A stretch of 5,296 bases of DNA from Bacteroidales bacterium (GTDB lineage: Bacteria > Bacteroidota > Bacteroidia > Bacteroidales > UBA12481), in NCBI GenBank assembly GCA_028707745.1, contig JAQWAJ010000162.1:1-5296 (forward strand). Reading direction: 5' to 3'. The translations under genes and the position numbers were made by a program. This document shows positions 1-5,296 of this stretch, piece by piece; position 1 is the stretch's first letter, and the number at the start of each line of letters is the position of its first letter. The notes below the pieces were generated by a model. The model saw only the letters and a list, made by a program, of their open reading frames with translations, did no database searches and was not told the origin of the DNA.

Positions 1-1
1 T

Positions 2-358
2 CCAGCCCGCTATAAACTCATCGTTTTCTGGGCCAGTTGGTGCCCGCATTGTAACGAAATGCTCCCGAAACTGGAAAAGCTTTACGAACGGTATTCGAGG
101 AATGATCTGGAGATTCTCGCTATTTCGGTTGACCAGAACAGGAAGGATTGGGAAGATGCAATCAGGAAGAACGGATATACCTGGATCAACCATTCGGAGT
201 TGAAAGGCTGGGATTGCTCCATTGCCTATGATTACGGCATCAGGGCCACTCCCACCATGATTCTCATCGATCGGGCAAAAACGGTCATTGCAAAACCGAG
301 AAACCCGGAACTCTTGCAGCAGAAACTGACGGAACTGGGCGTGGCACCGGTTAAATAA
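2..358 (+). CDS. Thioredoxin-fold (TlpA-like) protein, 3' part only
   Basis: The reading frame is open from the left edge (first full codon at position 2) to TAA at 356-358, giving 118 visible residues. The ATG at 59 lies inside the fold, after the active site, so it is not the start. The visible part opens with a beta strand (KLIVFWASW) and then the redox motif CPHC, with cysteine codons at 41-43 and 50-52. A helix follows (EMLPKLEKLYERY), then a second strand (LEILAISVD), and the conserved cis-proline in GIRATPT, whose proline codon is at 251-253. This is the order of a thioredoxin/TlpA domain. Such proteins reduce or shuffle disulfides in the periplasm or at the membrane. The signal peptide or any N-terminal domain would lie outside the window, so location is inferred. 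The CPHC dipeptide matches DsbA more than thioredoxin CGPC. The RND gene follows after 7 bp, suggesting co-transcription. Confidence 0.9.
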   Translation, partial: PARYKLIVFWASWCPHCNEMLPKLEKLYERYSRNDLEILAISVDQNRKDWEDAIRKNGYTWINHSELKGWDCSIAYDYGIRATPTMILIDRAKTVIAKPRNPELLQQKLTELGVAPVK

Positions 359-370
359 CATAGCTATGTT
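357..370. repeat. 14-bp perfect palindrome over the gene junction
   Basis: AACATAGCTATGTT reads the same on both strands. It covers the last two bases of the thioredoxin stop codon and the whole ATG start codon of the RND gene. In RNA it could fold as a 5-bp stem with an AGCT loop that holds the start codon. It could also be a dyad protein site, or chance: about 0.3 such palindromes are expected in a window of this size. The repeat is certain; a function is not. Confidence 0.5.
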
Positions 371-2702
371 TTGGGCGAAGGTTGCCAATAAGGTATTGAG
401 AAACAGGATGAGCATTGCCATCGTTGCAGGCCTCATCACGCTGTTTATGGTACTGCAACTCCCCAAACTCGAGATCGACTACGGATATGCGGGAATGCTC
501 CCCGAAACCGACAGCGTATCGATCAAGCTTCATGAATTCAATAAGATATTTGGCGAAGAGGGAGGTCTGTTCCTGTTCGGTTTTCAGGACCCCGATTTTT
601 TCACGGTCGATAAATTCAATTCATTTAACAAATTAAAGGATTCGATCCGGAAAATTGATGGGATCAATAGTGTTTTCTCGGTTTACGAAGCTATAAACCT
701 CCGAAAGAATGAGGAGAAGAAAGCATTTGACCTCTATTCGGTATTCCCCGATAAAATTGATAACCAGGAACAGCTCGACAGCCTGGTCAAGACATTCAGG
801 TCGCTTCCGGTTTACCGGGATCTGGTTTATTCAGATTCCACCCATACTTATCTGATGGTCATGTCGATGGGGGGTTCAAAGGTCAATACCAAGGAAAGAA
901 TGGACATTGTCAGGGATATGAAAGTTCTGGCCTCTAAGTTTGGGAAGGAGAACGGCCTTGAAGTGCATTATTCGGGTCTTCCCTATATCAGATCGGCCAT
1001 TTCCGACATCGTGCAGCGCGAATTTGTGGTTTTTCTCATCCTGGCGGCCCTGGCGACAACATTGATCCTGCTTTTCTTTTTCAGGTCGTTCAGGGCGGTG
1101 TTTTTTTCGGTTCTGATTGTATCCATGGGAGCCATCTGGGCCATGGGAATGATGTCGCTGATGGGAGCCAAAATTACGGTGCTTACCGGTATGATACCCG
1201 CACTACTGATCGTCATAGGCATCCCGAATAATATTTTCCTGCTGAACAAGTACCATGGGGAGTATCAGCATCACCGAAACAAGGTGAAAGCCCTGCAACG
1301 GGTGATTCAAAAGGTCGGAGCCGAGATTTTCATGGCCAATGTGACCACGGCAGTCGGTTTTGCCTCCTTTATGTCGATCAACAATCACCTGCTGCGTACA
1401 TTCGGGTTGATTGCCTCGGTCAATATTATGCTTTTGTGCATGCTCTGCCTGTTTCTGGTGCCCACCATTTTCTCGTTCCTTCCGCCACCGGCCGACAGGC
1501 ACGTCAGACATCTTGATAACCGGGTAGTCAAAGCGATTACCAACAAACTGGTCTATTTCGTTCGCTTCAAAAGGCGCTGGATCTATGTTTCCGTGTTGGC
1601 CATCATGGCCATATCGATTTTCGGAATAACAAAAATGCGGTCAACCGGATACATACTTGACGATATTCCCAAAAAGAATCAATTATACAAGGACAATCAG
1701 TTTTTCGAAAACACCATCCGGGGGGTTATGCCGCTTGAGGTAGCCATTGATACGAAAAAGCCGAACGGGGTTTACAGTGGGGCTTTCTTGAAGAAAGTGG
1801 AAACTTTTCAGAACTATGCCCGGAGATATCCTGAAATGGCCCGGTCATTCAGTCTGGTCGATGGACTGAAAGTGGCCAATCAGGCTTATTACAACGGGGG
1901 TGAAAAGTACTACCGGTTGCCCGGAGCGCAGGAGAGGGCCTTTATCCTGCCTTATCTGTCAGGGAGCATGAACGGGAGTAATATTACCGGTTCATTCATC
2001 GATTCAGCGGCACAGATTATGCGGGTTAATTTCCGGGTGGCTGATGTGGGGACCAATAAGCTGCTCGAGATTCAGAGCGGACTTCAGTCAAAGCTCGACA
2101 CTCTTTTCCCTCCCGGACAGTACAAGACTATTCTGACCGGATCGAGCCTTAAATTCACACTCGGAACGGGATCTTTGGTCAAACATTTGATCAAGAGCCT
2201 GTTAATGGCTATTTTACTGATTGCCGTTTTTATGGCCTACATGTACCGGAGTTTGAGAATGATATTGGTTTCGGTGTTTGCCAATCTGCTCCCATTGTTA
2301 TTCACAGCCGGACTGATGGGGTATCTGAATATCTCGATAAAACCTTCGACCCTGCTGGTGTTCAGCGTAACATACGGGATTGCCGTTGACACGGCTGTGC
2401 ACTTTTTGTCGAAGTACCGGCAACATCTTTGTTTCAGGGGGATCGATCCGGAGATCACGGTAGCTAACACACTGAAAGAAGTCAGTGTCAGCGTGATTTA
2501 TACGGTTTCGGTTTTGTTCATAGGTTTTGGCATCTTTGTGGCATCTGAATTCGGGGGTACCAAAGCCATGGGCTTTTTGATCAGCATCACTTTGCTGATC
2601 GCCGTGATTTCCAATTTGCTGCTGGTTCCTTCGATTCTTCTCGCGGGGATTCAGAAGGATAAGGAAAAGAAGAGATTAAAATTTCTGAAGGAGGCCGTAT
2701 GA
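366..2702 (+). CDS. RND-superfamily transporter (MMPL/SSD-like), 778 aa
   Basis: This is an inner-membrane protein with the two-fold RND layout. TM1 is at about residues 15-31, a first periplasmic domain at 32-218, and five helices at about 220-239, 243-265, 271-293, 319-337 and 343-372. After a cytoplasmic linker come TM7 at about 405-421, a second periplasmic domain at 422-608, and five helices at about 610-627, 631-652, 660-682, 706-727 and 735-761. The length fits the MMPL/COG1033 exporters and is short of the roughly 1,000 residues of AcrB-type pumps. TM10 has the family's GIAVDTAVH motif with Asp675, a likely proton-relay residue. The matching TM4 stretch reads IGIPNNIFLL, with Asn288-Asn289 and no acid. 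No membrane-fusion or outer-membrane partner gene is visible. ATG at 366 is chosen because it gives a normal short positive N-terminus before TM1; no Shine-Dalgarno precedes it. The substrate is unknown; lipids, hopanoids or hydrophobic compounds are typical for relatives. Confidence 0.9.
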   Translation: MFWAKVANKVLRNRMSIAIVAGLITLFMVLQLPKLEIDYGYAGMLPETDSVSIKLHEFNKIFGEEGGLFLFGFQDPDFFTVDKFNSFNKLKDSIRKIDGINSVFSVYEAINLRKNEEKKAFDLYSVFPDKIDNQEQLDSLVKTFRSLPVYRDLVYSDSTHTYLMVMSMGGSKVNTKERMDIVRDMKVLASKFGKENGLEVHYSGLPYIRSAISDIVQREFVVFLILAALATTLILLFFFRSFRAVFFSVLIVSMGAIWAMGMMSLMGAKITVLTGMIPALLIVIGIPNNIFLLNKYHGEYQHHRNKVKALQRVIQKVGAEIFMANVTTAVGFASFMSINNHLLRTFGLIASVNIMLLCMLCLFLVPTIFSFLPPPADRHVRHLDNRVVKAITNKLVYFVRFKRRWIYVSVLAIMAISIFGITKMRSTGYILDDIPKKNQLYKDNQFFENTIRGVMPLEVAIDTKKPNGVYSGAFLKKVETFQNYARRYPEMARSFSLVDGLKVANQAYYNGGEKYYRLPGAQERAFILPYLSGSMNGSNITGSFIDSAAQIMRVNFRVADVGTNKLLEIQSGLQSKLDTLFPPGQYKTILTGSSLKFTLGTGSLVKHLIKSLLMAILLIAVFMAYMYRSLRMILVSVFANLLPLLFTAGLMGYLNISIKPSTLLVFSVTYGIAVDTAVHFLSKYRQHLCFRGIDPEITVANTLKEVSVSVIYTVSVLFIGFGIFVASEFGGTKAMGFLISITLLIAVISNLLLVPSILLAGIQKDKEKKRLKFLKEAV
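2688..2694 (+). promoter_or_regulatory. Shine-Dalgarno-like AAGGAGG before the prenyl synthase
   Basis: AAGGAGG lies 4 bases before the ATG at 2699 and inside the last RND codons (Lys-Glu). It is the only strong anti-16S match in front of any start here. The short spacing, and the weak reliance of Bacteroidota on such sites, leave open that it is a by-product of the Lys-Glu codons. It does support 2699 as the start of the synthase. Confidence 0.4.
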
Positions 2703-3673
2703 AAAATATCCAGGAACTGCAAATGATGGTTGAAGCGGAGATCTGTGCCCAGCATAAGGCCGTTGAACCTCATGAATTGTACGAACCCATGTGGTACGCC
2801 CTGTCGAATGGTGGCAAACGCCTGAGACCGGTATTTATGCTGATGGGATGCCAGCTTTTCAGTGACGATCTCAAACCGGCGTTACTACCGGCGGTTGGCA
2901 TCGAAATGTTCCACAATTTCACCCTTTTACATGATGATATCATGGACAAGGCATCCATGCGCCGGAATCTTCCGACTGTGCATGTCAAATGGGATGTGAA
3001 CAGGGCAATTCTTTCAGGTGACGCACTGGCGATCAATGCGAACATTTACATCGCCCGTTGTGATAAGTCGATACTTCCGGAGGTGCTGGATGTTTTCAAT
3101 ACCACGGCGCTTCAGGTTTGTGAGGGACAGCAATATGATCTGAACTTTGAAACGCTTCCTGATGTCAGTGAGGAAGAGTATCTGAATATGATCAGGCTGA
3201 AAACTGCCGTGCTGATTGCCGGGAGTTTGCAGATCGGTTCAATCATCGGTGGGGCGGAATCGAGATGGAGTTCAGGCATTTACGAACTCGGATGTCTGAT
3301 CGGAATGGCTTTTCAACTTCAGGATGATTATCTGGATACTTTTGGCAATCCCGTGACTTTCGGAAAAAGCATCGGAGGAGATATTCTGGCCAATAAAAAA
3401 ACTTATCTGCTGATCCGGGCCAGAGAACTGGCCAATCAGGAACAGCTGAAAATCCTGAAAAAATATTTTGGTATTGAGACCTTCGACCCTGCTGAGAAAA
3501 TCGACCGGGTTAAAAAAGTATTTATAGATTTGGGCGTTGATAAAGAAATCATGGATAAGGTTCATGATTATTCGAACAAGGCGCTGGCGATTCTGGATAA
3601 ATTGCCGGTTCCGACAGAAAGAAAGCAAGAATTAGCTAAGTTTACCCGCAATCTCATGGACCGAATTCGATAA
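2699..3673 (+). CDS. Short-chain polyprenyl diphosphate synthase (FPP/GGPP type)
   Basis: This trans-prenyltransferase condenses isopentenyl diphosphate with allylic diphosphates in the cytosol, supplying precursors for quinones, undecaprenyl phosphate and other isoprenoids. All family motifs are present: GGKRLRP at residues 38-44, the first Asp-rich motif DDIMD at 79-83 followed by Arg88-Arg89, Lys168-Thr169, Gln206, and the second Asp-rich motif DDYLD at 209-213, then Lys223. The 324-residue length is normal. Phe74 sits five residues before the first Asp-rich motif and Phe71 eight before it. The motif lacks the two-residue insertion of classic bacterial FPP synthases. By the known chain-length rules this points to a C15-C20 product, not an octaprenyl product, which usually has a small residue there. 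The start overlaps the RND stop as ATGA, so translation is probably coupled. It resembles ispA by role, but I withhold the symbol because FPP and GGPP cannot be separated here. Confidence 0.93.
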   Translation: MKNIQELQMMVEAEICAQHKAVEPHELYEPMWYALSNGGKRLRPVFMLMGCQLFSDDLKPALLPAVGIEMFHNFTLLHDDIMDKASMRRNLPTVHVKWDVNRAILSGDALAINANIYIARCDKSILPEVLDVFNTTALQVCEGQQYDLNFETLPDVSEEEYLNMIRLKTAVLIAGSLQIGSIIGGAESRWSSGIYELGCLIGMAFQLQDDYLDTFGNPVTFGKSIGGDILANKKTYLLIRARELANQEQLKILKKYFGIETFDPAEKIDRVKKVFIDLGVDKEIMDKVHDYSNKALAILDKLPVPTERKQELAKFTRNLMDRIR

Positions 3674-5221
<1,548 letters not shown>

Positions 5222-5238
5222 CTAATCCAAACATTATC

Positions 5239-5296
5239 GTGTACCTCGAAATACTAACACCGGAATCCAGGATCTTTTCCGGGGAAATCACCCTGG
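5239..5296 (+). CDS. atpC: F1Fo ATP synthase epsilon subunit, 5' end only
   Basis: A frame starting at GTG 5239-5241 is open to the right edge and gives 19 residues beginning (M)YLEILTPESRIFSGEITL. This matches the usual start of AtpC (LEIITP...VFSGEV), the first strands of the epsilon beta-sandwich. AtpC belongs to the central stalk, couples rotation to the Fo ring and can inhibit ATP hydrolysis. It lies 17 bp after the atpD stop in the normal atpD-atpC order, so the two are almost certainly co-transcribed. No in-frame ATG lies between the atpD stop and this point, which supports GTG as the start. There is no Shine-Dalgarno; the leader is A-rich. The remaining roughly 60 or more codons are outside the window. 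Confidence 0.88.
   Translation, partial: MYLEILTPESRIFSGEITL

Noticed and set aside
59..61. ATG at 59 as the true start of the thioredoxin-like gene
   Set aside because: It would remove the CPHC active site and the first beta strand, which are in frame and intact upstream.
935..942. TAAGTTTG as an internal promoter in the RND gene
   Set aside because: It matches TAnnTTTG but lies deep in coding sequence with no upstream TTTG at proper spacing. About one match per strand is expected by chance.
1203..1511. 102-codon open frame on the - strand, opposite RND helices
   Set aside because: It is the complement of conserved membrane segments of the RND protein. Its composition shows no fold or motif.
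2579..2600. Inverted repeat GATCAGCA-TCACTT-TGCTGATC as a terminator or regulatory hairpin
   Set aside because: The 8-bp stem lies inside the RND coding sequence (last membrane helix), has no T-run after it, and is about as frequent as expected by chance.
3525..3532. TAGATTTG as a distal atpD promoter inside the prenyl synthase
   Set aside because: It matches the -7 consensus but has no upstream element, lies about 180 bp before atpD within coding sequence, and is compatible with chance.
3272..3628. 118-codon open frame on the - strand, opposite the prenyl synthase
   Set aside because: It is antisense to conserved synthase motifs, shows no recognisable protein features, and has no leader signal. 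It is a shadow of the real gene.

Overview
The window looks like a chromosomal piece of a Bacteroidota bacterium, and it carries five genes, all on the + strand and tightly packed. Three things point to that phylum. The F1 beta subunit has a lineage-type insertion after its catalytic glutamate segment. The atpD start is preceded by a TAnnTTTG element, the -7 signature of the Bacteroidota housekeeping sigma factor. Most genes lack an obvious Shine-Dalgarno sequence and have A-rich leaders instead. The assignment comes from reading the sequence, not from a search.

Layout: (1) positions 2-358, the C-terminal part of a thioredoxin-fold (TlpA/thioredoxin-like) protein with a CPHC active site, cut by the left edge. 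(2) 366-2702, a complete 778-residue RND-superfamily (MMPL/SSD-like) membrane protein, 7 bp after gene 1. (3) 2699-3673, a complete 324-residue short-chain polyprenyl diphosphate synthase whose ATG overlaps the RND stop codon (ATGA). (4) 3710-5221, a complete 503-residue AtpD, the catalytic beta subunit of F1Fo ATP synthase. (5) 5239-5296, the first 19 codons of AtpC (epsilon), starting at GTG and cut by the right edge. No non-coding stretch exceeds about 40 bp.

Genes 1-3 look like one transcription unit because the gaps are -4 to +7 bp. A cell-envelope disulfide/thioredoxin protein, an RND lipid or drug-type transporter and an isoprenoid synthase lie in a row. The transporter-synthase overlap suggests linked dosage, and possibly that the transporter handles an isoprenoid-derived lipid, but that is inference. 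A second unit (atpD-atpC) probably begins at a promoter in the 36-bp gap after the synthase. AtpD converts ADP and phosphate to ATP with AtpA, and AtpC is part of the rotor stalk.

I found no RNA gene, mobile element, CRISPR array or phage gene, and no sign of an undescribed multi-gene system. The points most worth a second look are an Asp-to-Ala change in the ATP synthase alpha/beta signature of AtpD, the RND protein with its TM4 acidic residue missing in only one half, the coupled RND-prenyl synthase pair, and a 14-bp perfect palindrome across the gene 1/gene 2 junction.
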